Source: Ruminiclostridium herbifermentans
Lineage (GTDB): Bacteria > Bacillota > Clostridia > Acetivibrionales > DSM-1351
Assembly (NCBI RefSeq): GCF_005473905.2
Contig: NZ_CP061336.1
Location: 3,278,501 to 3,342,500 of the forward strand
DNA length: 64,000 bases
Reading direction: 5' to 3'
Shown here: piece after piece, positions 48,518-59,453 of the stretch
Layout: each line of letters opens with the position of its first letter
Numbering within the stretch: the stretch's first letter is position 1
The notes under the pieces: generated by a model
The model's input: only the letters and a program-made list of their open reading frames with translations
The model's database searches: none
Told to the model about the DNA's origin: nothing
Position numbers and translations under genes: made by a program

Positions 48518-51055
48518 TTACAGACCCAAATCATTATTAAATATAAGGTCTATATTAAATTTAATCTTCTGCACTTCTTCGTTTATTTTTTCTTCCTCAT
48601 CAGCCAATATAAGATAGTAAGGCTTTGTCTTATCATATTTACCGCTCTTCAAGGTAAATTTTTCTTTAAAGGTTCGATCTGCAAACTCTTTGGATCTGCT
48701 ATCAGCAATGATTATATTCTCATTAGAAATGCGGTTTCCCTCCTCGTCAGCAAAGTATGCCTTAAGACGAACGGGTACCCATTTTTCCTCCACTACCTCA
48801 TTTTGGAAGAACTCCAAGTATGTTATCATACTGGTTATCTTCCTTGTTAGTGAGGTTAAGGATACAGAAACTTTTTTAACCTTTAATTTATCACTGCTGC
48901 TTCGGTCACTCTTAAATCTAATAACAGGAATCATAATCTCCTGCAGAGAAGCCCCACCATGCACATAATTACTACCAGAACCCGATACTTTATAGCAATT
49001 TGTTCCTTTAGGAATTACAACTTCAAGGGATGAATCTTTCATAAGGTAATCCATGGCATAACGGCTTGTTCCATGTATTTCTTTCTTATCGGCTGTCATT
49101 ATAAACCGCCTTTTGGCAATAAGATATGAAATAAGCTCTTTAGGTGTCTTATCACTTTCATTTAATGCTGTTCTTCGGTATATAAAGCCATGATCAGCAG
49201 TAATAAGTATATTTGTAGCATTTCCATCATTTTTAAGCTTTCTTACAAGCTTGGTAAGCTCTGTAATGCAGTCTTCAGCAGCTTCAAATACCTGCTTTTC
49301 CGTCGATGCATTATCGCCTCGTCCATCTATGGTGTTGTGATATACATAAATTAAATCCTGCCCAACTGTAACGGCTCGCAATTCTTCTTTTGACATGGTT
49401 CTTATATCATCAAAACTGACACAAGTGGATTTGGGATATTTCTTTTTAAGTACTGTAGCCCTTTGCTCCGTGCTTTTTGTAGGCATTCCATCTATGCGAA
49501 CCTCACCCGAATCGGAGTATGAAATTTCTTCACCTGGAAGTAGGGCAGCCATTCCCAGAGATGTATAGGAGGGCAATACCCCTAACATGGTATCAAGGTT
49601 CACTATTCCTTTGTGTTCTGTATTTAGTACGTCACATAGTTCTTTAGCAACCTCGTATCGCAGCCCATCACTTATTACCACAAACAACTTTTCTCCTTTA
49701 TCAATGTAAGAAGACACAATCTTTTTACAAAACTGTTGCTGTGGTATTTCAGAAGGCAGAGACCATTGGGTTTGTAAACCTAAAACTGCTGATTCCCATT
49801 TTACCGAGAGCTCCGACAAAAAGAAGTTTATATAAGTATTCTCTATCAACATGAAAAGAGGCGTAAATTCTTCAAGGTTCTGGATACGATCATAGTGAAG
49901 AATAAACTTCCTGTAATAGGTATCAAAGAGGTAATACTCCTTTTTATAAAGCTCATACAAATCAATCGCAGTACTACCTTTGATTTTCTTTCCATAATGT
50001 TGCTCTAAAGACAATAGTTTGGCAGCATAATAAAGAGCTGAATACTCATTTTCATAATTCTTGTAAAAATGGCTCTTCCGTCTTTCTTTAATCTGCCTGA
50101 TATATTTATCAAACTCACCAGCTTTATGAGTAAGGTTTTCAATAAGCCGTCTAATAATTTCTCTGTCAAAAATAGGGAAGGTATCGGTCTCTATAAAGCT
50201 ATCGGTTTCAATGTCCTTAATTAATGAAGGTAGCTTAATATCGTCAGTAATCATTTCGGCTATCATTATATAATTAGGTGTATTCATAAAGTTTTCAATA
50301 AAGACAAAGGCATTAGATATGTTTTCTCCGATAAACTTTGCCATATTTTCGGATATGCTACCACGATAGGTTACAGACATATGCTTCAGAAACATTGATA
50401 TTGCCAATAGCTTTATGTCCTTATCCTTTAGTGTATAACCATAAATATCGCCTGCAAGACTCCAGAATGCTTCCATATCGCCAAACTTTTCAATATCTGT
50501 TATGAATTTTCCTTCGCCTAGCAACCCGTCAACTAGGACTGTTTTAAATACTCCTTCAATGTCTAGAGCTGGGAGTTTCAATAAAGCAGAAAGAACAGCA
50601 GTGTCAATAATCTGCTCACTGTACTTTGTAAGTCCATAAGAAGCAAATTTCCTATATCTGTCCTTGTTACCAAAAAAGACAGCATATTTCTTAACTACAC
50701 TCCGAAGGGAGACATCTATTTTCAAATCACGCATGATGACAGTTGTAGAATCTGCTGAAAATTCTTTTGAATATTTAAGTATGTCAATAAGAAAATTATC
50801 TCTTGGCTGTGGTTTTGAGCATGGAGAATAAACCAGAAAATTAGTTTCTGGTTCTTCCTCCTCAATAAGATACTTTATATAAAAGCTATTATTACTTATT
50901 GTCAGGAGCTTTGCCGATTTCAGCTCTATTTCTGATATTCTTTCTTGGAACTCTCCATCATCATCATACCAGAAAACAATATTCCTTTTCTGCCCATCAC
51001 TGGGTTCGGCAGAAAGCATTGTATTTAGTACGTTTTGTACTTCAGTTAGATTCAT
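48518..51055 (-). CDS. pglZ: BREX alkaline-phosphatase-like protein PglZ (BrxZ)
   Basis: 845 residues. The central PglZ domain carries the phosphatase-type metal segments KLFVVISDGLRYEVAKEL (about 475) and ITADHGFIYRRTAL (about 635), with YVYHNTIDGRGDN between. The long helical N-terminal half is typical of type 1 BREX. PglZ acts with PglX in DNA modification or host-phage discrimination; its chemistry is still unclear. GGAG lies nine bases before the ATG at 51053-51055. It is 13 bases from the brxL start. Confidence 0.94.
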   Translation of the reverse strand: MNLTEVQNVLNTMLSAEPSDGQKRNIVFWYDDDGEFQERISEIELKSAKLLTISNNSFYIKYLIEEEEPETNFLVYSPCSKPQPRDNFLIDILKYSKEFSADSTTVIMRDLKIDVSLRSVVKKYAVFFGNKDRYRKFASYGLTKYSEQIIDTAVLSALLKLPALDIEGVFKTVLVDGLLGEGKFITDIEKFGDMEAFWSLAGDIYGYTLKDKDIKLLAISMFLKHMSVTYRGSISENMAKFIGENISNAFVFIENFMNTPNYIMIAEMITDDIKLPSLIKDIETDSFIETDTFPIFDREIIRRLIENLTHKAGEFDKYIRQIKERRKSHFYKNYENEYSALYYAAKLLSLEQHYGKKIKGSTAIDLYELYKKEYYLFDTYYRKFILHYDRIQNLEEFTPLFMLIENTYINFFLSELSVKWESAVLGLQTQWSLPSEIPQQQFCKKIVSSYIDKGEKLFVVISDGLRYEVAKELCDVLNTEHKGIVNLDTMLGVLPSYTSLGMAALLPGEEISYSDSGEVRIDGMPTKSTEQRATVLKKKYPKSTCVSFDDIRTMSKEELRAVTVGQDLIYVYHNTIDGRGDNASTEKQVFEAAEDCITELTKLVRKLKNDGNATNILITADHGFIYRRTALNESDKTPKELISYLIAKRRFIMTADKKEIHGTSRYAMDYLMKDSSLEVVIPKGTNCYKVSGSGSNYVHGGASLQEIMIPVIRFKSDRSSSDKLKVKKVSVSLTSLTRKITSMITYLEFFQNEVVEEKWVPVRLKAYFADEEGNRISNENIIIADSRSKEFADRTFKEKFTLKSGKYDKTKPYYLILADEEEKINEEVQKIKFNIDLIFNNDLGL

Positions 51056-51113
51056 ATGTTTCAACTCCATTACATCGGAATATTTCTTAAAAAGAAGTAT
51101 TCACACTTATATT

Positions 51114-54100
51114 CTATATCTTTGTCAACAGGTTTGCGGTGACGGAAGGCTTTCCATCCTCAATAACCTCAACGTTTTGATACTTTTGATAATTTACCAC
51201 AACTCCGTCATCAAGGTCGAGCTTAATTCGTCTGCTAGCTATATGGGCTATTACAGGATCATACTTCATTATTTCAGCTGTTTTCTTCTGCAAGTCTTCT
51301 TTTTTCTTACGGTAGGAAGCTTTTTCAGCAGCAGTGAGAGAATCCTCTAACATCTGGTCTATTCTCTTAATTTCACCTTCATATGCTCTCATAAGAGGAT
51401 GGAGATAGTCAGTTCTCACACGGGCAGGAGTGAATTCATCCATACGGTGTAGATATACAAGAGCCTTCATTGCACCAGCAGGACCCGTCTCAAATTGCCA
51501 ATATATCGGCCTCTTCTTATATATTTTACAATGATCCTTAAAGAAGTCATTGAAAAAGTATTCTCTGATAATTTGTCTTGCAGTTTTGGTTGAAGTAGGC
51601 TTTAAAGCCTTTGCTATAAAGGTAAGGTTCTCTTCGAGGGTTTCAGATCCGTAGACCTTTTCAATAAACTCTATAAATCGTGTTACAATATCGTTCTCAA
51701 AGTACTCCTCACTAGTAATAGGTATAATATTATCCTCATCAGGGATAAAAGTAGTATAAGCTTCTTTATCAAATGTACCACCAGCATATACAAGCCCTTC
51801 ACAGTCTAGACTATAGCGACCAAACATGCAGCCAACGGCATAGGAAATAAGGGATCGAATATCACGATCAAGGTCTGCACGTCTAACTGTTACATCTTCA
51901 TCAGCAACTTCTGGGGTGAGTTCATCTTGTAAACCGTAGATTTCAATAAATATACGGTTTAACTCTTCCTCGTTAGCTTTGAGCTTTCTAAACCTTTCGT
52001 CAGTAACGACTACCCAGTTAACAAAGGCTTGTTCTATATTGGCCGCTTTATACCTAATAAGAGGATGTACTTTGAAGTCCCAAGAGGTTTCAAAATCGTC
52101 CAAATCAGCTTTAGTCAAAATAATGTTCTGTGAAACAATAGAATCTACTACACTTTTTTCTCTTAAATCAAAAATCAAAGGTAATCTCTCTATGTCACTG
52201 TTTGTAAAACTCATTGTCGGATTTAGTGCTCTTAAAAATTCAAAACATACATTTGAACATAAAAAGCCTAAAATATACATTACCATTGTATTGTCTTCAG
52301 GAAATGAGGAACGGCTTGTGTCATCGTAAATAAATCCTTTTTCCTTAAACTTTGCACCAAATTTTGAAGAACTTAATTTATTCCATGTAAGTCCTTCCTT
52401 GAAATAAAATTGTGTATTCTGTGGTCTTGCAGCGAACTTTCCATTAGCATTGCGAAAATTTCTTATTTCTCTGCCGTCATATTGCCAATTTACAACATAT
52501 TCGTTTTTAGTAGACCATTTCCTAAAATCGCCACCACTATTGCATGGAAACCATTTGTGTTTTCCATCTATTGTTTCACTAATATCACAATAATTAAAAC
52601 CTATACTATTCAGTGAAACCTCATACCATAATTTTTGAAAAATTGAGTTATCGCCTGTTGCTAATCCTGCTCTTGGTGTCGAAACATTCTTTAGTGTAGT
52701 AGCATATAAATAACTCGATATCATTCGCTGACTTACCCAGTAAGCAAAAGGACCTCCAGGTATTTTGCTAAATTTCGTACTGATACTTTTAAAAACATAT
52801 TCACAATTTGCGTTTTTAATTGCTTCCATCATGCGTATTTCCTTTTCATATGAAGTTGAAAAATCTACAAGCCTAATATATTTACCAATAAACTCAAGAT
52901 TGCTGCTCTTATTCAATATAAAAGCAGTAGACTGTACAACTTCACCACTGATTTCCTCAAATGTATGTGGACCAAGATGCAACATAGATATTAATGTATA
53001 TGTTTGTATTATTTTTTGTCTTAATCTTTCATAACTCGATAAAAACATCCAACTATGCTGATTTATCATCGCTAAATAGCCACCTTGCTTAAGCAATGGT
53101 AACTCCATAAACACTGCAAATAAATCGCTCTTTGAGTCAGGATAATTCTCTTTTACATAATCAGAAAGCAAAGGAGACATCCCCTTACCAAGATATGGAG
53201 GGTTTGTTATATAAACGTCATACTTCTGCGACAAAATCTTTGCTTGCCTAACAAGATCGGGCATATCATTTATAACTTGATTTATAAAAGCAGAGTCGAA
53301 TATATCCAGTTGACCTTGATGTGATAAATCATCTACGTAATCTAAAAGACCATCATAGTCCATAGGCTCTACCTTGAGTATAGAGCCATATTCACGAGCA
53401 TTATAAAAGGTTTTAATCAGATAATCGGCCACTTGTCTATAGCGGTCATCAATCCTAAACTGGCTTTGAGCTGGGCGTTCAATGGATGCAATGCCATTGG
53501 ATTCTTTTATGGAACATACGTTGACTGTAATAGGCTCCTCTTTTCTAAAAAGCCTTCTGTTCTTGCTCCTGGCTTTCATAATCAGAGCAAAGTAAGCAAG
53601 TTGGGCTGCACGCTCATCGATATCGATGCCATACAGATTCTTTTCAAGTATAAGTTGTGGAATATCTCTTTCTGGGTATCCGCAAGAAACATATATATCA
53701 TAAAGTACATCAAAGGCATATACCAGCATATGACCGCTTCCACAAGCAGGGTCTATAATCTTGATTTCCTCTGGTGAGAGCTTTGCCCCATCTTTTATAA
53801 GCTCTCCATCAAGATAATACTTCCAATTTTCTTTTAACGGAGAGTTTTCATCACCCTTTTCAAGCCAAAGTCTACCTAGGGAGTTTTCAACTAGGTATTT
53901 GACAATCCAGTCAGGCGTAAACAACTGTGTTTTTGCAGGGAGATCATCCTTTGACACCTTTTTACCCTTTGCAACCGCATCGTCTACCTGTGCCTTCTTC
54001 TCGGAAATATAGAACTGGTACAACCATCCTATGATTTCAACCTGGTCGGTAAAATCTTCTTTATCAATACTTGAAACAAGTAGGTTGATAATACCTCCAT

Positions 54101-54650
54101 CCGTATAAAGATGGTCTGGAAGCAAAAGCTCTGTATGATCCGAAATCTTCTCGAACATATTGGGCATTATCTTTGATAGCTTATTACACAAGTTAATAAG
54201 AATTGTTTTATACAAGCCCTCAATATCTCCTTTATCCAGACAGGAGTAATACATTTCTGAAGATACAAGCTCCAAATCCTTTGATACAGATATAATCTCT
54301 GGTTCGTTTTTTCCATCTACACCTGCAAGAACTTTAGTATGAATGTTAAAAGGCATATACTCATTCACTTCCATAAACCGCAGAGCAATAAAACGATTAA
54401 ACCATGTATATGCAACTTCCTCTATTACATTATCAAAACCTTTTTGCTCTATAGCTCTCACAAGCTGCCGATACTGGGCAAGGGTTGCCTTATCATATGT
54501 CTTTCCCCCAACACGAAAGCCATCACCAAATAGTTCAATTTTCTTTATTTCATTTTCTGTAATGCCGTAAATAGCAGCCTTGTCTTTAATTTGTTCTTTA
54601 AGTTTTGCTCTAGCGGCAACAGCAAAGTTGCGAATTGCTGATTTATTCAT
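51114..54650 (-). CDS. pglX: BREX adenine-specific DNA methyltransferase PglX (BrxX)
   Basis: 1178 residues. Motif I reads IIDPACGSGHMLVYAFDVLY (about 294-313), the catalytic motif IV NPPYLGKGM (about 479-487); GIDIDERAAQLAYFALIMKA follows motif I. The remainder is the target-recognition and helical C-terminus. In type 1 BREX it methylates an adenine in a non-palindromic 6-base site and so marks host DNA. AGGTAGG precedes the ATG. The recognition region (about 620-900) is the part that varies and sets the site; it cannot be predicted here. Confidence 0.95.
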   Translation of the reverse strand: MNKSAIRNFAVAARAKLKEQIKDKAAIYGITENEIKKIELFGDGFRVGGKTYDKATLAQYRQLVRAIEQKGFDNVIEEVAYTWFNRFIALRFMEVNEYMPFNIHTKVLAGVDGKNEPEIISVSKDLELVSSEMYYSCLDKGDIEGLYKTILINLCNKLSKIMPNMFEKISDHTELLLPDHLYTDGGIINLLVSSIDKEDFTDQVEIIGWLYQFYISEKKAQVDDAVAKGKKVSKDDLPAKTQLFTPDWIVKYLVENSLGRLWLEKGDENSPLKENWKYYLDGELIKDGAKLSPEEIKIIDPACGSGHMLVYAFDVLYDIYVSCGYPERDIPQLILEKNLYGIDIDERAAQLAYFALIMKARSKNRRLFRKEEPITVNVCSIKESNGIASIERPAQSQFRIDDRYRQVADYLIKTFYNAREYGSILKVEPMDYDGLLDYVDDLSHQGQLDIFDSAFINQVINDMPDLVRQAKILSQKYDVYITNPPYLGKGMSPLLSDYVKENYPDSKSDLFAVFMELPLLKQGGYLAMINQHSWMFLSSYERLRQKIIQTYTLISMLHLGPHTFEEISGEVVQSTAFILNKSSNLEFIGKYIRLVDFSTSYEKEIRMMEAIKNANCEYVFKSISTKFSKIPGGPFAYWVSQRMISSYLYATTLKNVSTPRAGLATGDNSIFQKLWYEVSLNSIGFNYCDISETIDGKHKWFPCNSGGDFRKWSTKNEYVVNWQYDGREIRNFRNANGKFAARPQNTQFYFKEGLTWNKLSSSKFGAKFKEKGFIYDDTSRSSFPEDNTMVMYILGFLCSNVCFEFLRALNPTMSFTNSDIERLPLIFDLREKSVVDSIVSQNIILTKADLDDFETSWDFKVHPLIRYKAANIEQAFVNWVVVTDERFRKLKANEEELNRIFIEIYGLQDELTPEVADEDVTVRRADLDRDIRSLISYAVGCMFGRYSLDCEGLVYAGGTFDKEAYTTFIPDEDNIIPITSEEYFENDIVTRFIEFIEKVYGSETLEENLTFIAKALKPTSTKTARQIIREYFFNDFFKDHCKIYKKRPIYWQFETGPAGAMKALVYLHRMDEFTPARVRTDYLHPLMRAYEGEIKRIDQMLEDSLTAAEKASYRKKKEDLQKKTAEIMKYDPVIAHIASRRIKLDLDDGVVVNYQKYQNVEVIEDGKPSVTANLLTKI

Positions 54651-54692
54651 TAAAAGCCAACCTACCTTTCATCTCTTTTATGACAAACTGTA

Positions 54693-57600
54693 TTACAGCA
54701 GCTTTATTACTGTATCAGTGGTTAATTTTTGCTTCAGCTTCTGTTTTAACTCTCCAAGGAGACGGTCAATATCCTCATCATTTCGTATAATCCAAGTCTC
54801 CTCAAAGAGTTCATTTACAGTAACATTAATGGTTCTGCTGGTTTTATAGTTGCTGTTTGGCGACTTATCATCTTCACCAATGGTCGAGGTACCAGAATAA
54901 GTTCCTCCAACCGAAGCATTTCTTTTCTTGTATTCAGCATTTATCTTTTCTATCAAGCGGATTTTTAGCCTATCACTTTCCGTCTTCATAGCTATTGCTT
55001 CATACATATTGTTTGCGTGGTCAATTCTATAGAGCAGGTTCTCAAACTCTTTTTTAGATTCTGCCCTTAATTGCTCACTTGCTGAAAGCTCATCCAGTTC
55101 TTTTATAACTTTTGAGTAGTCATTTTCAATTATTTTCTTAACAGGCTCACATTCCTTCTCAAGCAGCACTCCAAACTCCACCCTGAATTTTTCTACCAAA
55201 TCAGGGAGCTTTATGATCTGCGAATATGGCATCGGTGACTCAACAATGCTTTCAATCTCCTTAATAATACCAACCGCAATGGTACTATCGGTAAAATAGG
55301 TGCGGTTTGCTTCAAATAATGAAAGCATTTTCAGTGCCTTATCAAATATTTCTCTCTGGTTGCCCGCAAAAAATTTTTTTATATCAGAGGCTTTTTCCTC
55401 GTAGTCTAATAAATCATCGGACACTTCAGCCATTCTGCTGAAAAATTCTGTTGAATCTTTTATTTTCAGTATTTCAGAGAATATTTTTTTACCATCTTCA
55501 AGAACTTGCTTGCCTGGATAAGATGCTACCTTATACTCACCAAGAAGGTCTACGATTGTATCATGTTCACCCTGGCAAAGCTCTTTAAAGCTTACCATAA
55601 GGCCGTCTTCATCGCTTGGTAGGGCTGTACGGTTAAACAACTCTTTTGCTAGGGTTTTTACATTGTTGAGTAAGCTTGAAGATACCCTTGTCCTGATTTT
55701 TACCAAAACCCTTTCCACGAAATCACGTTTAGTAAGGTAGTTTATTATCTGGGGATTAGAAGCTTCTATATATTCGCTGCCATAAATGAGCCGAATTTCC
55801 TGTTCACGTAGGAGCTCGGCTATTAGTCCTTGAATATCAAGCTCTCGGTAACCATAAGGAGCCTTACTATAAAGGTCAAGTATAGTCTTTACTGTAGTAG
55901 GAATATTCCGCTCACTGTTTCTCGTAAGAAATGCAGTTAACTCTTCTATTGCCAGCTTATTTGGATTTTCACCATCTGGCATATTGGATAGCCTCATCTG
56001 ACGGTTATCCTTCATAAGAAGCCCAGCTAGTTCAGATGTTGTATCGATAAACTTTTTGATATATCCAAGTTTTGTATATATTCCTTCTACCAGTACTTTA
56101 AAGCCTTCAGAAATTCTCTCTTGCACACTCTTCTCACGAATATCTAATTTGTTGCCCAAAGCGTACATATCAGCTTTTTTCAGTGCATCAATGAGTTGTT
56201 CACGGCTTCTTTCTCTTCTTGTTCTGATTTCAGCAGTTTTGCTTGCTTTGATAAGCTCAACTTCCTCGGTAGCAAGCACACCGCTTTTACGGCGTAAGAA
56301 AGCGTCTATCTTCATTGCTCGTTCCATTTCTTCAATAAAACTTGTATCATCTGGCAACTTGATGACAAGAGCATTGCCATGGTAGGAAAGAAGTTTAAGC
56401 CCTGTATCTGTTGTATCTCCACTATAATACGGAGTGAGTATCCTTAAAGTAAGTTCCTCTTTTTGGTTTCCACGAGGCCTGTCGTCTATAATTTGGTTAA
56501 AGCCAAAATCATACCGTGAATATTTATACTTACGATCAGGGTATATGCCAGCAAAGATCTCGTCACCGATTTTGTCAATCAATTCTCCAGAATCAATAGA
56601 GATATTTTGAATTTCTTTATTTATATCCTGTTCTTCATTGGTCAGGAAGATATATCTATCCCCATTTTTTTGTATTAATGTCTGTTTTTCAAGACGGCGG
56701 AGACTAGCATCAATTTTCTTTTTAAGAACCAACTTGTCTTCATCTACAAATGAAAGCATTACTGCAGATAGATTGTCAATATTGGCTGGAAGCTCCTTGA
56801 CATACTTAAGCATGAATAAGACCTTAAGTACATCAATATCAAAAGGTTTTTCTAAATTATCATTCCTTTCAGCCCTGTCTATAACAATTTTGATATTATG
56901 GTCTAGGAACTTGTCGATAGTATCATAAAAGGCCTGAAGCGGAATAAGCGTACCTAACTCCTTATCAAGATACTTTATTGCTGACTCTTGGAAGCCGCTC
57001 AAAAGGCTTCTTTCACCTTCACTTAAATGCTTTCCGCTTGCACCATGTAGCCTGATTCCGTTGAAAATAGACTGCACCAAGTGGAACTGATATGGTACAA
57101 AAGGATAAACAGCTGCAAAATCCATAGAATTTTTATAAATCTTCATCTCCGCAGCATCAGCAGAGAATGAAAGCTGATTTTTCAAAATTGCTTCCTTATC
57201 ACTAAAGTAAAGCTCCAGTGTTTCACGAGCAGCTGTTTTTTTATCCAACAGCCTGCGTTTAATTACTTCGTCAACATTAGCACTGGAAAGTGAAAGCCTA
57301 GTATCAAATCTTCCAAGAATCTTTGAGAATTGGTCACTTTTTACCTTTACAATACTATCAATATCCTGCTGGGAAGTACAAATTACCCATGCTTTACCAC
57401 CGCACTGTGTTCCCAAAGCTTCTACTACAGTCTGCAGGTTAAGAAGCAGATCTGTATTATCACCAATATATTGTCCTATTTCATCACATAGGAAAACAAG
57501 ATGGTAATTTCTTGGCTTACTTTCGATATATTCACGCACTCTTTGAGCAAATTTTTCTACGGAAAGGTTATAAGTGGACTCACACTTCTCATACCAGTTA

Positions 57601-58268
57601 CGAGCTGATTCAACACTCATTTTTGTTGTATCGGCAAGTGCCTGAACAATGTTGTCACCCTCAAAATAGAAGTCATTTCGAGCATCTTCCCAATCCTGAC
57701 CTGACAATTCAAGGAACTTGTTTTTGAAGGCTTCATATGTACCTTCCTTGCTCATTTGATATTCAATTTCGGCAACCCAAGGCATACTTCCACAAAAGCC
57801 CTGCATTTCATTGAATACCTTCATAAAAACCTTGACGATTGCGTCCTTATTTAGTTTTGAGTCAGAATCCGCTTTATAATCGATATTAAATAAAATTACA
57901 TCGCTGCTAATATCACCAGCCAGCTTCATGTTTGCAAGCAGAGCAGGGTTATCTATCTTCCCGTCGAAAAATGAAACAGCCTTTTTCCCTTTTACCTCAA
58001 CGTTTTTTAGCAGATATGAAAGAATTTTCAAGAAGTGGGATTTACCGCTTCCAAAGAAGCCTGAAATCCAACAACCCATTTTATCAGTACGGCCATTTAT
58101 ACTTTTTATATATGCACTAAAAAAGGTATCAAGGTGCTTGTAAAGCTCACGTGTAACTACATATTCTTCGAGGTCATTGTATATTATCTCCTCCTCACGC
58201 TGATCAACCTTGATAACTCCTTGAATCTCTCTGGTAATGTCTTTTTCAAACATATTCCTGATCAACAT
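54693..58268 (-). CDS. brxC: BREX ATPase BrxC
   Basis: 1191 residues, a large P-loop ATPase of the ATPase/ORC-like BREX family. Walker A is ISGFFGSGKSHFLKILSYLL (about 68-87), Walker B-like YHLVFLCDEIGQYIG (about 255-269); the C-terminal half is helical with many charged coiled stretches. The frame begins at a GTG at 58280, but the ATG at 58266-58268, nine bases after AAGGTGG, gives MLIRNMFEKDITREIQGVIK, the standard BrxC start. It follows brxB by 13 bases. Confidence 0.95.
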   Translation of the reverse strand: MLIRNMFEKDITREIQGVIKVDQREEEIIYNDLEEYVVTRELYKHLDTFFSAYIKSINGRTDKMGCWISGFFGSGKSHFLKILSYLLKNVEVKGKKAVSFFDGKIDNPALLANMKLAGDISSDVILFNIDYKADSDSKLNKDAIVKVFMKVFNEMQGFCGSMPWVAEIEYQMSKEGTYEAFKNKFLELSGQDWEDARNDFYFEGDNIVQALADTTKMSVESARNWYEKCESTYNLSVEKFAQRVREYIESKPRNYHLVFLCDEIGQYIGDNTDLLLNLQTVVEALGTQCGGKAWVICTSQQDIDSIVKVKSDQFSKILGRFDTRLSLSSANVDEVIKRRLLDKKTAARETLELYFSDKEAILKNQLSFSADAAEMKIYKNSMDFAAVYPFVPYQFHLVQSIFNGIRLHGASGKHLSEGERSLLSGFQESAIKYLDKELGTLIPLQAFYDTIDKFLDHNIKIVIDRAERNDNLEKPFDIDVLKVLFMLKYVKELPANIDNLSAVMLSFVDEDKLVLKKKIDASLRRLEKQTLIQKNGDRYIFLTNEEQDINKEIQNISIDSGELIDKIGDEIFAGIYPDRKYKYSRYDFGFNQIIDDRPRGNQKEELTLRILTPYYSGDTTDTGLKLLSYHGNALVIKLPDDTSFIEEMERAMKIDAFLRRKSGVLATEEVELIKASKTAEIRTRRERSREQLIDALKKADMYALGNKLDIREKSVQERISEGFKVLVEGIYTKLGYIKKFIDTTSELAGLLMKDNRQMRLSNMPDGENPNKLAIEELTAFLTRNSERNIPTTVKTILDLYSKAPYGYRELDIQGLIAELLREQEIRLIYGSEYIEASNPQIINYLTKRDFVERVLVKIRTRVSSSLLNNVKTLAKELFNRTALPSDEDGLMVSFKELCQGEHDTIVDLLGEYKVASYPGKQVLEDGKKIFSEILKIKDSTEFFSRMAEVSDDLLDYEEKASDIKKFFAGNQREIFDKALKMLSLFEANRTYFTDSTIAVGIIKEIESIVESPMPYSQIIKLPDLVEKFRVEFGVLLEKECEPVKKIIENDYSKVIKELDELSASEQLRAESKKEFENLLYRIDHANNMYEAIAMKTESDRLKIRLIEKINAEYKKRNASVGGTYSGTSTIGEDDKSPNSNYKTSRTINVTVNELFEETWIIRNDEDIDRLLGELKQKLKQKLTTDTVIKLL

Positions 58269-58281
58269 CTTCAAATCCACC

Positions 58282-58839
58282 TTACCTTTCTATTAGCCTG
58301 AAAGCTCTATAATAATTATCATCTTTAATTTCATCAAACAGCTTCAGCGATAAACCGTCATAGGTACCTGGAAAAAACATTACCAGCGGTACATTAATAG
58401 CCGAATGGAGGTTGTTTAATATGGTATGGGACCTAATAAACGGATACGCTTTACCCACTCCAACTAGGAATACAATATTACCGTCATTCACATTACTCTT
58501 TATGGTTTCAATAATCAAATCATTTGGCATAGTAAGACGAAGGGTTTTCTTAATAGGATTAACTATTGCATCCGAACCTTTTGCCTCTTCCATTTGGAAT
58601 ACTTTTTCTAAATAGCCCTTATCCTTCAGGATATTAAGCATAATCTTATATAAATCAAACACTTTAATTTCTGGCATTTCTTTTACAAGAAAGTCCACAT
58701 GAGCCCGAACAATATGCTCGTCCTTGGGATCATAATCAAATATGTGAAAATTAATTTCATTTCCAGTTCCTCGGTTTTCACGAAACTGCTTCTTTGATAT
58801 TTCAGGCAGTATCTTATCCAGTCTTTCATAAATAGTCAT
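58282..58839 (-). CDS. brxB: BREX protein BrxB (DUF1788)
   Basis: 185 residues beginning MTIYERLDKILPEISKKQFR, with NGTGNEINFHIFDYDP-like phrasing (RGTGNEINFHIFDYDPKD) and VFLVGVGKAYPFIRSHTILN (about 134-153) then PLVMFFPGTYDG, all typical of BrxB. Its precise role is unknown, but it is essential in type 1 BREX. The ATG at 58837-58839 follows GAAGGTGAACAC; the longer frame to 58869 overlaps brxA and is not used. Confidence 0.93.
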   Translation of the reverse strand: MTIYERLDKILPEISKKQFRENRGTGNEINFHIFDYDPKDEHIVRAHVDFLVKEMPEIKVFDLYKIMLNILKDKGYLEKVFQMEEAKGSDAIVNPIKKTLRLTMPNDLIIETIKSNVNDGNIVFLVGVGKAYPFIRSHTILNNLHSAINVPLVMFFPGTYDGLSLKLFDEIKDDNYYRAFRLIER

Positions 58840-58856
58840 GTGTTCACCTTCTTTCA

Positions 58857-59438
58857 TTATTCGAGGCACATAGCCTTCCTATACAGTTCAGAGAATAACC
58901 CACAGACTTCCTTTTCTATTAGCGGAGGTGTTATCTCGAGATAGGAATTGTTCATCTTTGCAAACCCTGCCTCTAGCAAAGCCTTTTTATAAGCATTCCG
59001 CAGCTGTCGGAGATTGTTATCCTTCCATTTTGCTACTATGTTGCTTGTTTCAGCTTTTCTTTGAAAGAAAAGCATAAAGTCCGAATCGTATATCAAGTGT
59101 TCTCCAGCATAATGCCTATCGGAATATACTTCTTTAAAAAACTCAAAAAATAACAAATCGACATTCAATAATGCATATAACGCTACTGCCTTTGCAGTAT
59201 CTATACTGCCGTTAGCCAAAACATTCAGCAGTTCAGGTGATAAAGATTTCAAACGAGTCAATATTTTTGTAGCAAGATCTCTTTTCCTTCGTTCTTTAAC
59301 TACTTGGAAAATATTTTCCATTTCAGATTTCCTTATTATATCTTTATCATCAAAGCTATTAACCTTTAGTGATGCTGCTTTCCTCATTTCATTGAAGAGC
59401 AATGGCATTTCTTTTAGTGTAGAACTGTACCTTAACAT
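58857..59438 (-). CDS. brxA: BREX protein BrxA (DUF1819)
   Basis: 193 residues beginning MLRYSSTLKEMPLLFNEMRK, with LSPELLNVLANGSIDTAKAV and ALLNVDLLFFEFFKEVY, matching BrxA, a small DNA-binding helical protein with a NusB-like fold. The frame starts at a TTG at 59450 that overlaps its GGAGGAG ribosome binding site; the ATG at 59436-59438 is the real start. It is the first canonical gene of the BREX operon. Confidence 0.93.
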   Translation of the reverse strand: MLRYSSTLKEMPLLFNEMRKAASLKVNSFDDKDIIRKSEMENIFQVVKERRKRDLATKILTRLKSLSPELLNVLANGSIDTAKAVALYALLNVDLLFFEFFKEVYSDRHYAGEHLIYDSDFMLFFQRKAETSNIVAKWKDNNLRQLRNAYKKALLEAGFAKMNNSYLEITPPLIEKEVCGLFSELYRKAMCLE

Positions 59439-59453
59439 ATGCTCCTCCAATCT